Shown in pieces: positions 45,571 through 54,317 of a stretch of 59,590 nucleotides of DNA. Position numbers and translations under genes: made by a program. Positions within the stretch are counted from its first letter, which is position 1. Every line of letters starts with the position of its first letter. The stretch is from Ignavibacteria bacterium (GTDB lineage: Bacteria > Bacteroidota > Ignavibacteria > Tepidaquicellales > OLB5), in NCBI GenBank assembly GCA_030835085.1, contig JAUQWQ010000003.1:1-59590 (forward strand), given 5' to 3'. The notes below the pieces were generated by a model. The model had not been told where the DNA came from, searched no databases, and saw only the letters and a list, made by a program, of their open reading frames with translations.

Positions 45571-46602
45571 TTATTTTACAAGCATAAGTTTCTTTGTATC
45601 CTTCAGAATATTTCCGCTTTCAGTTTCTGCGGTAATACTGTACATATATATACCGGTACTTAAACCGTTCGCGTTCATATCAACCGCATATGTGCCTGCT
45701 GAGAAATTATTGCTTACAAGCTGCATAACTTCTTTGCCAAGCATATCGTAAACTTTCATTGTAACAAAGCTTCTTTCCGGAATTGAGAAGTTTATTTTTG
45801 TTGATGGATTGAACGGATTTGGATAGTTCTGTGAAAGTGAGAAGTTTTCAGCAACTTCGGTAATCGGAGTAATGCCTACCAGGTTACCCCATGTTCTGAA
45901 AACAGAAAAACCATCTATATCTAATGTAGGTGCATTGGCTGCAGAACCCTGTCTTAAAACAATTCGGCTGATATTTGGTGAATCAACCTGGGTTCCGGTA
46001 ATAGGACCGGCAACCGGAGCTGGTTCTGTACCCGGGATAGCACCGCTGAGTACAAATAAACTTAACTGATCATCCTGGTTTGTTCCTGAATTAAAAGTAT
46101 ATTTTACTACTACAAGATAAGTTGTTCCAAGAAGATATGTGGCGGGCGCATAAGTTGTAGCTTCAGTGCTTTTTGAGATACCTATCTGGTAACCGCCAGT
46201 AGCTGATTTAACATATGTCCTCATAGTATAAGTAGTTGTAGAGGTACTTGGCAGCAGTGCGAAGAAATAATCTCCTGTTGCCTGAACGGAATCAACTCTA
46301 AGAAGAAATGATACATATACACTGTTGGTATTAACTGAATCATGCTGCCTGTATATATCCTGACCGTTATTCTTTAATCTTACGTTGTTGCCAATTCCTG
46401 AATTAGGATAGCCCGAATAAGTTAAATTTCCTGTTGCAACTAAAACTGTATTAACATAACTGTTGACCCATGTCCAGCCATGTGCTGTTAATGAATCACC
46501 TGCTGGGTAATTAAAATTTTCTGTTAATAAGATCTGACCCGACGTCCGTTCCACAATAGCTAATGACAATACTGCCACTATAAGAAGTAATGTTCTTCTC
46601 AT
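45571..46602 (-). CDS. T9SS cargo: jelly-roll-like secreted protein
   Basis: A 343-residue secreted protein. Signal peptide residues 1-22. The region about 25-240 opens with TENFNYPAGDSLTAHGW, followed by beta-rich segments (VYVSFLLRVDSVQATGDYFFAL, YLVVVKYTFNSG, DDQLSLFVLSG, DIDGFSVFRTW). This arrangement resembles concanavalin-like jelly-roll domains of surface proteins. No catalytic motif is seen, so a carbohydrate- or surface-binding role is only a guess. NYPNPFNP is near residue 258, and the protein ends in KKLMLVK. It has a strong ribosome binding site and a promoter candidate. Confidence 0.78.
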   Translation of the reverse strand: MRRTLLLIVAVLSLAIVERTSGQILLTENFNYPAGDSLTAHGWTWVNSYVNTVLVATGNLTYSGYPNSGIGNNVRLKNNGQDIYRQHDSVNTNSVYVSFLLRVDSVQATGDYFFALLPSTSTTTYTMRTYVKSATGGYQIGISKSTEATTYAPATYLLGTTYLVVVKYTFNSGTNQDDQLSLFVLSGAIPGTEPAPVAGPITGTQVDSPNISRIVLRQGSAANAPTLDIDGFSVFRTWGNLVGITPITEVAENFSLSQNYPNPFNPSTKINFSIPERSFVTMKVYDMLGKEVMQLVSNNFSAGTYAVDMNANGLSTGIYMYSITAETESGNILKDTKKLMLVK

Positions 46603-46610
46603 GAATTCAT

Positions 46611-46617
46611 CTCCTTT
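46611..46617 (-). promoter_or_regulatory. Shine-Dalgarno AAAGGAG
   Basis: Reads AAAGGAG on the minus strand, eight bases before the ATG of the jelly-roll gene. It confirms that start. Confidence 0.7.
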
Positions 46618-46646
46618 AATTATAAGATATATGTTTATTGATTATA

Positions 46647-46654
46647 CAAATATA
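46647..46654 (-). promoter_or_regulatory. Candidate -7 box (TATATTTG)
   Basis: Perfect TAnnTTTG on the minus strand, 44 bases before the start of the jelly-roll gene. No TTG at the expected -33 distance. Confidence 0.45.
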
Positions 46655-46778
46655 CGGATTTTAGGATTAATTAACCGTGAGGAAATTGTTAAGAAAACGT
46701 TGGGAAAATGGTAAAAATTAACTGAAATTGCTGTTTTTGATGCAGTAAATTAGGGATAAGGAAGTAATTGTTAGTAAC

Positions 46779-49700
46779 TTAACGGTTAACACTTCTTATT
46801 TTTTCCAAATATTTCTGGATCAGCGCTTCATAGTCTTCAGTGTAATTTTCTTTCTGAAGCTCAAGCGCATCCTGGTTTACGCCATTGATAATATTCGGTT
46901 TTGATATCACTATTTCAGGCGGAGAGGACCTATCGAAATTTTTACCCGGGCGCGATTCACGTTTCTGCTCAAAATCCTTTTCGCGGGTTGAAAGCTGAAA
47001 ATCAAGCATGCGCGAGAGAATTTTTTCCTGCCGCTTTTTGGTTTCAGGGGTAACATTGTTTTCCTGCAGGTCTTTAATTATTTCCTGCATATCTTTTTGT
47101 ACCTGGTCTAAATTACCAAGCAGTTTCTTTCCTTCTGACTCCTGCTGTTTCTTGAACTCCTCATTAAGCTGGTTAACACCGTCCTTTATCTGCTGCTGCT
47201 CCATTGCAAGCTTCTGCATCTGCGCCATCTGTTCCTGTGAAAGTTTACCCTGGTTGCCGTTCGGGCTCATTCCCTGCATCTGGTTATTAAGCTGCTGCTG
47301 TTTGGCGATCATCTGCTGGAGCTGCTCAAGCAATTGCTGCAGACCCATACCCGGTTTTTTGCCGTTGCCCGGTTTTCCGTTCTGGCACATCTGCGCCATT
47401 TTTTCCGCGGCTTTATCAAGTGATTCCTTAGCATTTCCCTGTGATTTATTCGCGTTTTTGCCGTCTTTTTTGCTTAACTGGTCAGAGGCTTTCTGCATCT
47501 CATTGAAAGCGTCACCAAGATTCTTGCTCATCATCGGGCTCATGCCCATTTGCTGAGCCATACTCATCATTTCTTCTGTCAGATTGGAAAGCTCATTCTG
47601 AAGTTTATCCTGCTGCATTTTGTTATCCTGGAAATCTTTGGAATCAGTATTCTTATCAAAATTCTCTGATTCATCCATAAGCTCCTTCTGCTTCTTTGAC
47701 ATTTCTTTCAGCCTGTCAAGGAATTCCTGCATCTTTTCCATCATCTTGCTGCTCTCTTTATCCATCATGCTCTGCAGCATATCCTGCATCTGCTGGTTCA
47801 GGTCGTTCAGGTCCTTTGATATCTCTTCCTGCTGCTTCTGTGATTGATCTTTATTACCCTGTTCGAGATTCTGCTTGGAGTTCTGCATCTTCTGCTCAAG
47901 CATCTTCTTCATTATTTCCGCAAGCATCTTCTGCATTTCCTTGGACATCTGCTGGTCGCCAGATTTCTTGAAGTTCTCTGAAAGCTCCTTCATCTGTTTC
48001 TGGAAATCCTGCATGTTGTTCTTTACATCTTCCTGCTTTTTTGACTGGTCATTCAGCGCGTTCTTATCATTCTTATCGGTGGCTTTGGTTTCTTCTTTCA
48101 GGGCATCCTGTTTTTTGGTTATGTCGTCAAGCTTCTGGGTCAGCTCTCCCATTTTCTGCTCATTCATAATTTTGTTGAGCAGCTCCATGGTTTTTTCAAG
48201 CGACTTCTTAAAATTCTCTTCATCAAACTTAAAGTTCTTCATCGCTTCTTTAAGCTGGTCCTTATTCATGTTCTTCATCGCATCCTGCAGCTTCTTTAGC
48301 GCGTCGCGCAGCTCTTTGGAATCGATCTTCTGGAACATTTTCTGCAGCTCCATATATTTATCAAGCGTTTCCTTTGAAAGCTGGCTGTTCTGCTGAAGCT
48401 CTTTCATCAGCTCTTCCATCTTCTGCTGTGTTGTGTTCAGGCTGTTCTGAATGTTCTCCAGCTTCTGCTGCATTTCCTGGTTCTTCTTCGGGTCGTTGAG
48501 CCCCATTTCCTCAGGGTTCTTTTCCATCTTATCCTTAAGCTCATCAAGCTCTTTCTTCAGTTCCATCGCATCATCCATGGCTGATTTCATGGAGCTTTCA
48601 ATTTCATCTTTTGTCTTTTCGGTTTTCTTAAACAATGATTCCATTGAAGGATATATCAGCCTTTTTACTTCACTTCGGGACATCTTGGGTCCGCTGAAAC
48701 CATCATTATCATACACTTCAACAAAATACTCCACAACATCTTCTGAGCCTAAATTGAGCGAAGATAAATTCCATACATATGGCACTTCAAGACCTGTTGC
48801 GTCAGTATTTTTTACGGGAATATCACTATAGCGGTAGTCTTTATCCGTGGGTCCGAATTTTGAGCTAACGGTCTTATAACCAATACGCATTTTGGTGAAA
48901 CCAAAGTCATCCGTTACCCGTGACCTTACAAGCAACTCACGTTTACCCTGAACATTCAGGTCGTTGTTATCAGGCTCAATAATAGAGATAACAGGGAACT
49001 GGTCGGGGAATACTCTTAAAGTATATTCTTTCGGATTGGTGGCAGTCAGTTCCTTACCGTTAAAATCTTTTATTACGTTTACGCTGAAAGTACCGTTTGA
49101 TACTGCAACAAATGAACCGCGTGCTGTTTTACCGGTTATTTCCATTGTTACAGGCGCTGTAGCACCGGCAAACTGTATCATAGAGCGGCTTAAGTCATCG
49201 CTGGCATCAAGCTCTACATATATAGTGCTCCCGGCAATTGTTGTAATTTCGTTGCCATCAATTGTTCGTGATGGCAGCTTGGTATATGCCGGAGGATAAA
49301 CGGTAATTTTAACACTCTTTATTACCGGCCTGTTTGTGATGGTTACCGTAGATGTACTGCTTTTTACACCCCTGTATTCAAACCAGTAGATTGTTTGTGA
49401 ATTGATATTCTTGATAGTAGTCTTAAACTCGTTGGTACCTGCTGCCTGTATCTTCTCGTCATTTTCAGAAATCTCTATTCCGTCATTTGTTACTTCCTTT
49501 GTATGGAAAGTAATTTCATCTGTGGTATAATTCGGGTCATGGAATTTTATCAGCGCAGTTACATCCAGGCTTTCGCCTTTAGATAGCTCAACATTGCCCG
49601 GCTTAACATCAAAGGCTATGCCAAGCGAATTATCAACAAATGTAAAATTATAATTAACGATCCTGTTAGCAGCAGCTAAGAACGTATTGGGGAAGGTAAA

Positions 49701-50231
49701 CAATAAAGCATTGAACAATACCAGTGCTGATACGAATAAAATCAGCAGACTATTATTTTTTTTGAATGATACCGAATTTTTAAAATCAATTGAGCGGGTG
49801 TTTTCATTAAAGCGGTTTATAGTTTCTGCGGCAAGATCATTGGAAAAAATATGGTCAGCCCTATTTGTATATGTATAAAGCTGAATGGCATTCAGCAGGT
49901 TATCTTTTATTTCAGGGTATGAGCCGCCGATCTTTTTAGCGTAGCGCGAAATGCTTTCATTTGCATTCAGCTTACTGAGTTTGCTGAAGAGATTAAGCAT
50001 TATCATTCCCGCAGTTGCAGCGAATGATGATATGAATCCGAAAAATATAATTTTACGAAGTGTGGTTGAAAGTTCGAATATCGCTTCAAGGGAAATGAAT
50101 ATAAATGCCAGCAGTATAAAAGCAGTGAGCATCAATAATGCATGGCGAAGCGCGGTAAAAAGCAGATCCTTTTTGCCGGTGTCAGATATCCTGGTTAAGA
50201 AGCTGCGGTACGTAAGCTCTAAACTGCTCAT
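46779..50231 (-). CDS. Large DUF4175-like membrane protein with long coiled coil
   Basis: An 1150-residue protein. Two transmembrane helices lie near residues 25-50 and 58-80, a third near 155-178, and a beta-rich extracytoplasmic region follows (about 190-520). Residues about 540-1075 are extraordinarily rich in Met, Gln, Lys and Glu, with long coiled-coil heptads (for example KEMQKMLAEIMKKMLEQKMQ) and a Gly/Asn/Gln-rich stretch (GNGKKPGMGLQQ). The C-terminus is charged. The layout matches DUF4175 proteins of Bacteroidota, whose role is unknown. The composition leaves long open frames on the opposite strand, which are not genes. No promoter was found in the 235-base upstream gap. Confidence 0.75.
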   Translation of the reverse strand: MSSLELTYRSFLTRISDTGKKDLLFTALRHALLMLTAFILLAFIFISLEAIFELSTTLRKIIFFGFISSFAATAGMIMLNLFSKLSKLNANESISRYAKKIGGSYPEIKDNLLNAIQLYTYTNRADHIFSNDLAAETINRFNENTRSIDFKNSVSFKKNNSLLILFVSALVLFNALLFTFPNTFLAAANRIVNYNFTFVDNSLGIAFDVKPGNVELSKGESLDVTALIKFHDPNYTTDEITFHTKEVTNDGIEISENDEKIQAAGTNEFKTTIKNINSQTIYWFEYRGVKSSTSTVTITNRPVIKSVKITVYPPAYTKLPSRTIDGNEITTIAGSTIYVELDASDDLSRSMIQFAGATAPVTMEITGKTARGSFVAVSNGTFSVNVIKDFNGKELTATNPKEYTLRVFPDQFPVISIIEPDNNDLNVQGKRELLVRSRVTDDFGFTKMRIGYKTVSSKFGPTDKDYRYSDIPVKNTDATGLEVPYVWNLSSLNLGSEDVVEYFVEVYDNDGFSGPKMSRSEVKRLIYPSMESLFKKTEKTKDEIESSMKSAMDDAMELKKELDELKDKMEKNPEEMGLNDPKKNQEMQQKLENIQNSLNTTQQKMEELMKELQQNSQLSKETLDKYMELQKMFQKIDSKELRDALKKLQDAMKNMNKDQLKEAMKNFKFDEENFKKSLEKTMELLNKIMNEQKMGELTQKLDDITKKQDALKEETKATDKNDKNALNDQSKKQEDVKNNMQDFQKQMKELSENFKKSGDQQMSKEMQKMLAEIMKKMLEQKMQNSKQNLEQGNKDQSQKQQEEISKDLNDLNQQMQDMLQSMMDKESSKMMEKMQEFLDRLKEMSKKQKELMDESENFDKNTDSKDFQDNKMQQDKLQNELSNLTEEMMSMAQQMGMSPMMSKNLGDAFNEMQKASDQLSKKDGKNANKSQGNAKESLDKAAEKMAQMCQNGKPGNGKKPGMGLQQLLEQLQQMIAKQQQLNNQMQGMSPNGNQGKLSQEQMAQMQKLAMEQQQIKDGVNQLNEEFKKQQESEGKKLLGNLDQVQKDMQEIIKDLQENNVTPETKKRQEKILSRMLDFQLSTREKDFEQKRESRPGKNFDRSSPPEIVISKPNIINGVNQDALELQKENYTEDYEALIQKYLEKIRSVNR

Positions 50232-50466
50232 AATGTTATGTTTAGAGGGCGTGTTATTTGCGGTTTATTGATGGTTTCTTACCTATTTAAGCCTAATTAT
50301 GCTAATATTGTTCCCAAAATGCAAGATAAATTATACAGGCTGAATATATTTTTCGTTTGAAGTGTGGGCGTATCAATAACACTAAAATAAATGCATATTT
50401 CATATTATAAAATCTGTACAATGCTTATATTTATTATAATAAATTTTAGAGAGCAGCAAGAATAGT

Positions 50467-51060
50467 ATGAGAAAAATAATCGTCTTTTCAATGATCACAT
50501 TAGATGGAGTTATGCAGGCCCCCGGCGGTCCCAAGGAAGATGCATCAGGCGGATTCAAATATGGCGGCTGGGTTGCGCCCTATGGTGATAAAGTTTATGG
50601 GAAGATAGTGAAGGAAGAACTGAAATCTGCTGAATATCTTTTAGGAAGAAAAACATTTGAGATATGGGAACCTTACTGGCCAAAGCATGCTGACTTCTGG
50701 CCGGGTATCAATAAAGGCGTCAAATACGTATTTTCCAAAACGAGGAAAAAGTCCGGTTGGAGTAATTCAGTATTTATCAAAAGTCCGGCAGATATAAGAA
50801 AGCTCAAAAGATCAAAAGGTTCTGATCTTCATGTTTGGGGCAGCGGTAAGCTTGTTCAATTGCTGTTAAAAAATGATCTGGTCGATGAGCTGCGGCTTAA
50901 AATTCATCCGTTAACTTTAGGTAAAGGAAAAAAGCTATTTGAAGACGGTACTATTCCCACTGCATATACATTAACAAAGAGTACTATAACAACTACCGGA
51001 GTTATTATTGTTTATTACAACCGGGTTGGAAAAGTGAAGGCTGGTGCCGTAAAGGCTTAG
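50467..51060 (+). CDS. Dihydrofolate-reductase-family protein (RibD C-terminal-like)
   Basis: A 197-residue cytoplasmic protein of the DHFR/RibD-C reductase superfamily. It starts RKIIVFSMITLDGVMQAPGGP, has the middle helix EELKSAEYLLGRKTFEIWEPYWP, and near the C-terminal half the NADPH-binding strand DLHVWGSGKLVQLLL followed by VDELRLKIHPLTLGKGKKLF. These features mark the accessory YyaP/YwjB-like group, not FolA. The substrate is unknown. It precedes arr by 46 bases on the same strand, so the two may be co-transcribed. Confidence 0.85.
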   Translation: MRKIIVFSMITLDGVMQAPGGPKEDASGGFKYGGWVAPYGDKVYGKIVKEELKSAEYLLGRKTFEIWEPYWPKHADFWPGINKGVKYVFSKTRKKSGWSNSVFIKSPADIRKLKRSKGSDLHVWGSGKLVQLLLKNDLVDELRLKIHPLTLGKGKKLFEDGTIPTAYTLTKSTITTTGVIIVYYNRVGKVKAGAVKA

Positions 51061-51106
51061 TTAGTTACCAATAAATAACATTTAAATACATTAATTAATT
51101 CTGTTA

Positions 51107-51547
51107 ATGAAGAAAACTAACGACGACTCAAAGCAATATACTCATAGTCCTTTTGTTCCGACATACTTTCACGGTGCAAAGGCCGACCTGAAAATAGGAG
51201 ATCTTATTGAACCGGGCTTTAATTCAAATTACGGGCAAAGAAAAAATGCGAAGTATGTTTACCTGACGGCGACTCTGGATGCAGCTGTTTGGGGGGCTGA
51301 GCTTGCAATGGGTGATGAGCAGGAGAGGATATATTTAGTTGAGCCTACCGGACCGATTGAAGATGATCCTAATTTAACAGATAAGAAGTTTCCCGGCAAT
51401 CCGACTAAATCATATCGTTCCAAACATCCGTTCAAAGTCGTTGGAGAAGTTACAGTCTGGCAGGGGCACCCGCCTGAACAGGTGAAAGCAATGAAAGATA
51501 ACCTTGAGAAACTAAAACAACAGGGTATTGAAGCAATTGAAGATTGA
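51107..51547 (+). CDS. arr: Rifamycin ADP-ribosyltransferase (Arr)
   Basis: A 146-residue protein that inactivates rifamycin antibiotics by transferring ADP-ribose from NAD to a hydroxyl group of the drug. It follows known Arr enzymes along its whole length: TYFHGAKADLKIGDLIEPGF, YVYLTATLDAAVWGAELA, YLVEPTGPIEDDPNLTDKKFPGNPTKSYR, VVGEVTVWQGHPPEQV. The catalytic residues His22, Tyr52 and the Asp of EDDPN (86-87) are in place. The length is normal. Arr homologues occur in environmental bacteria without clinical context, so natural drug exposure or another substrate is possible. Near the end, a convergent DUF4159 gene starts after 31 bases. Confidence 0.92.
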   Translation: MKKTNDDSKQYTHSPFVPTYFHGAKADLKIGDLIEPGFNSNYGQRKNAKYVYLTATLDAAVWGAELAMGDEQERIYLVEPTGPIEDDPNLTDKKFPGNPTKSYRSKHPFKVVGEVTVWQGHPPEQVKAMKDNLEKLKQQGIEAIED

Positions 51548-51578
51548 AGATGTCCCGTAAACAATTTAAAAAGTCTCT

Positions 51579-52256
51579 TTAATTGTTCAGCACATACACA
51601 ATAATATTCGTACCCATCTTAAATGATTCTTCGCGCTTTTCCGGGGGATCTTCGTGTTCTCGGGGTTCTGCCCAGCCATCGGAAATATTGGTCTCGTACG
51701 TATAATACACACACAGCCTTCCGTTTAAGTAATAGCCAAAGCCCTGCGGCGGCTTGCCGTCATGTTCATGTATTTTAGGGAGTCCGTTGGGAAAGCTGAA
51801 TTGTGAATTGTAAATTTTATGATCAAATGGCAGCTCCTGCATCTTTTGGTCAGGAAAAACCTTTTCCATTTCACGCCTGAAAGCTTTATCCATGCCGTAA
51901 TCATCATCTGCATACAAAAATCCGCCCCGCTCAAGATACTGCCTTAAGCGTTTAACTTCCGTATCGGTGAATGAAATATTGCCGTGTCCTGTAATTAATA
52001 TAAAAGGGAAATTGAAGATATCATCTGAATTAATATCAACGGAATAGAACTTCGATTCATCGACATCAATTACCGTATTTTTCTTCAGGTAATCCATCAT
52101 ATTCACTTCTGCTGAAGGGTCGTTATACCAGTCACCCCCACCGGAATATTTAAGCCTCACTATCTTGAATGATGAGGATAGTTTATTGATGCCATCGTTT
52201 TGAGAGTAAACTGTGGCTGCAAAGAAGGCTAAAATTACTATGAAGAGTCTTTTCAT
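51579..52256 (-). CDS. Secreted DUF4159 protein
   Basis: A 225-residue protein with a signal peptide (residues 1-18, VYSQ). The DUF4159 domain fills the rest: FKIVRLKYSGGGDWYNDPSAEVNMMDYL, FPFILITGHGNISFTDTEVKRLRQYLERGGFLYADDDYGMDKAFRREM, KIHEHDGKPPQGFGYYLNGRLCVYYTYETN. The family has a flavodoxin/GATase-like fold and an unknown function. In many Bacteroidota it is linked to DUF4175 genes, and a DUF4175-like gene lies 1.3 kb away here on the same strand. A TATTTTTG box ends seven bases before the ATG, so the mRNA may be leaderless. Confidence 0.8.
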   Translation of the reverse strand: MKRLFIVILAFFAATVYSQNDGINKLSSSFKIVRLKYSGGGDWYNDPSAEVNMMDYLKKNTVIDVDESKFYSVDINSDDIFNFPFILITGHGNISFTDTEVKRLRQYLERGGFLYADDDYGMDKAFRREMEKVFPDQKMQELPFDHKIYNSQFSFPNGLPKIHEHDGKPPQGFGYYLNGRLCVYYTYETNISDGWAEPREHEDPPEKREESFKMGTNIIVYVLNN

Positions 52257-52263
52257 TTATGTT

Positions 52264-52271
52264 CAAAAATA
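52264..52271 (-). promoter_or_regulatory. -7 box (TATTTTTG) for leaderless DUF4159 transcript
   Basis: Perfect TAnnTTTG on the minus strand, seven bases before the ATG at 52256. No TTG at the expected -33 distance. Confidence 0.45.
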
Positions 52272-52297
52272 TTAAGTGGCTTAAACGTGAAAATTTA

Positions 52298-52816
52298 TTA
52301 GTCTATCTTTTTCATTCTAACAGTTGAGCGCGATAAAAAATGCCCGCCGGCTTCGCCCCATGAATAATTGTAGCTCAAATCATTGTCATCCCATAACTCA
52401 ATTGTTATTTCCTCGCGGAAGATATTGTTATCTTCCGGGTCGCCGTAACCGAAAATAAATAGGCTGTGTTTTGATGATACTTGTCTGTACCTTCTAAGGT
52501 CAAACCTTGCCATAGTTCCAATGTTATTGTTCAGGGTCCACAATGTCAGCTTATTCTCACTATCGTTACATATAATAGTATACTCTTCGTTATATAGAAC
52601 TGTATCTTCGTTGTAAAGACTTGTATCTTTATTGAATTCCGTGCCTTCCATTCCGATTGCTTTATATCTGAATGAAACGCCTTTATGATTTACCACTGAT
52701 TTTACTTCAAGTATTCCTTTGAATTCCTTTTTTTCGTGGTTGATCCCAATTCCAACATATTTGCCTTCGCGTTTTGTAAGAAGCTCCAGCAGGTTTAATT
52801 TTTTACTCTTTGGCAC
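52298..52816 (-). CDS. Hypothetical beta-rich protein, GTG start
   Basis: A 172-residue protein with no signal peptide. The alternating pattern of hydrophobic strands (YVGIGINHEKKEFKGILEVKSVV, VSFRYKAIGMEGTEF, EYTIICNDSENKLTLWTL, FREEITIELWDD, SYNYSWGEAGGHFLSRSTVRMKK) resembles a lipocalin/FABP-type barrel. I do not recognise a named family. The start is GTG, directly after the TAA stop of the acetyltransferase gene (TAAGTG), so translation is likely coupled to it. The same TAAGTG junction links psd and pssA. Confidence 0.65.
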   Translation of the reverse strand: MPKSKKLNLLELLTKREGKYVGIGINHEKKEFKGILEVKSVVNHKGVSFRYKAIGMEGTEFNKDTSLYNEDTVLYNEEYTIICNDSENKLTLWTLNNNIGTMARFDLRRYRQVSSKHSLFIFGYGDPEDNNIFREEITIELWDDNDLSYNYSWGEAGGHFLSRSTVRMKKID

Positions 52817-53407
52817 TTATTTAATCTTCTTTAATTGATTTTGTTCCCATTCGCTTTTTAACAGGCTGTAAAGCTTCAGGTCATGATACTCACTTTTTGC
52901 AAACAGCCTTTTTCTCAAAATTCCTTCATAGCTTAGGCCGCATTTTTTCATTACTTTTTCTGATGCTGTATTTGCAATTTTACAGGTCGCTTCTACCCGG
53001 TTTAATCTCAGTCTTTCAAAGCCGAACTTGATTACCTCTTCGAATGCTTCGGTGGTGTACCCTTTATTCCAGAAATCTTTCGAGAGAGCGTAACCAACTT
53101 CCCCGAAACCATTCGGCAGAGACCATACATGGTAACCGATAGTACCTATCAGTTTGCCAAGCTCTTTGTGAATTATTCCCCACGGACTCGGGAGACCATC
53201 CTGGTATTGCTGTGTAATAAACCTTAAGTAATGCATTGAGTCTGATATGTTGCGGTGGTATTCCCACGTAACATGCTCGGCAACTTCAGGTACAGATGCG
53301 TAGTCAAAAACATCTGCTGCATCGCGCATTGAAAGTTTCCGCAATCTCAGACGCCCGGTTTCCAATATTGGAAGATTTTTAAATATGTCGTAAGCTCTTT
53401 CTGTCAT
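52817..53407 (-). CDS. GNAT acetyltransferase, RimJ/RimL-like
   Basis: A 196-residue N-acetyltransferase. The segments LETGRLRLRKLSMRDAADVFDYAS, LIGTIGYHVW, GEVGYALSKDFWNKGYTTEAFEEVIKFGFERL and RVEATCKIANTASEKVMKKCGLSYEGILRKRL are the order expected for the RimJ/RimL group, which uses acetyl-CoA to modify N-termini or small amines. The acetyl-CoA pyrophosphate loop is at the KGYTTEAF segment. The substrate is unknown. It is the first gene of a two-gene unit with the beta-rich protein. Confidence 0.85.
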   Translation of the reverse strand: MTERAYDIFKNLPILETGRLRLRKLSMRDAADVFDYASVPEVAEHVTWEYHRNISDSMHYLRFITQQYQDGLPSPWGIIHKELGKLIGTIGYHVWSLPNGFGEVGYALSKDFWNKGYTTEAFEEVIKFGFERLRLNRVEATCKIANTASEKVMKKCGLSYEGILRKRLFAKSEYHDLKLYSLLKSEWEQNQLKKIK

Positions 53408-53528
53408 TTCTTTTTATGCAGAAAACAAATTTATCTTTAATTGATTTTATAAAATAGGAAATTAGGGTTACTTAAATGTAATCATGTATTTTAATAATAA
53501 TTTAAATGCTTCTAATTATTGGTTTGGA

Positions 53529-53559
53529 TTGTAATTTGAAACAGATATGAGTAATTTTG
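53529..53559 (+). promoter_or_regulatory. Promoter candidate ATTG-N20-TAATTTTG for purC
   Basis: TTG at 53529-53531, 20-base spacer, TAATTTTG at 53552-53559, start codon 17 bases after the box. It probably drives purC-psd-pssA. Confidence 0.55.
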
Positions 53560-53575
53560 ACTTTAATACACAAAA

Positions 53576-54301
53576 ATGACCGAAAATTACAAAAAAATAA
53601 AACAAATTTATGAAGGTAAAGCTAAAAAGCTTTATACTTTAAAAGGGCACAAGGACCTGTTATTGCAGGAATTCAAAGATGATGCCACTGCTTTTAATGC
53701 CTTGAAAAAAGGAAAGATATTAAATAAAGGAATTATTAATTGTGAACTGACAACATTCCTTTTTACCTATCTGAGGAAAAAGGGAGTAAGGAATCATTTT
53801 GTTAAACAGGTTTCTGCAAATGAAATGATAATAGACCGCCTTAAGATAGTACCTATAGAAGTTGTTGTAAGAAATATTGCGGCAGGCAGCCTGCTTAAGA
53901 AAACAAATTTTAAGGAAGGGCACCAGCTTGCAAAACCAATTGTTGAGTTCTATTATAAGGATGATTCTCTGGGTGACCCGATGATAAGTGATTCTCATGC
54001 GCTTGCGATGAAAATAGCTACAGAAAAAGACCTGAAAACACTGAAACAAATGGCAGAGAATATCAATACAATACTTAAGCCTTTCTTTTTGAAGAGGGGA
54101 TTGAAGCTGGTTGATTTTAAGCTTGAGTTCGGTAAAGATAAGACCGGCAGAATAATGCTGGGTGATGAAATAACACCCGATACATGCAGGCTGTGGGATA
54201 AAAAAACAAACAAGAAGCTTGATAAAGACCGCTTCAGGTTCGATCTTGGCGGAGTTAACGAAGCATACGCAGAAGTAAGAAAACGTATTTTAGGAAAGTA
54301 A
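53576..54301 (+). CDS. purC: Phosphoribosylaminoimidazole-succinocarboxamide synthase
   Basis: A 241-residue cytoplasmic enzyme of purine biosynthesis, joining aspartate to CAIR with ATP to form SAICAR. The N-terminus YEGKAKKLYTL is the family hallmark, followed by DDATAFN, the VPIEVVVRNIAAGSLLKK motif, EFYYKDDSLGDPMISDSHAL, and in the C-terminal part LVDFKLEFGKD and LGDEITPDTCRLWD. The length is normal for the short bacterial form. No other purine gene is in the window. It is followed after 16 bases by psd, an unusual partner that may just share a promoter. Confidence 0.95.
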   Translation: MTENYKKIKQIYEGKAKKLYTLKGHKDLLLQEFKDDATAFNALKKGKILNKGIINCELTTFLFTYLRKKGVRNHFVKQVSANEMIIDRLKIVPIEVVVRNIAAGSLLKKTNFKEGHQLAKPIVEFYYKDDSLGDPMISDSHALAMKIATEKDLKTLKQMAENINTILKPFFLKRGLKLVDFKLEFGKDKTGRIMLGDEITPDTCRLWDKKTNKKLDKDRFRFDLGGVNEAYAEVRKRILGK

Positions 54302-54317
54302 AAGGTTCAGATAAGAT

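Noticed and set aside
47008-48831. Several long open frames on the plus strand inside the DUF4175-like gene
   Set aside because: They are antisense to a biased Met/Gln/Lys coding region, are Ser/Cys/Phe-rich, have no start signals, and match no family.
50232-50466. 235-base gap between divergent genes searched for promoters and repeats
   Set aside because: No TAnnTTTG box with suitable spacing and no hairpin were found on either strand.
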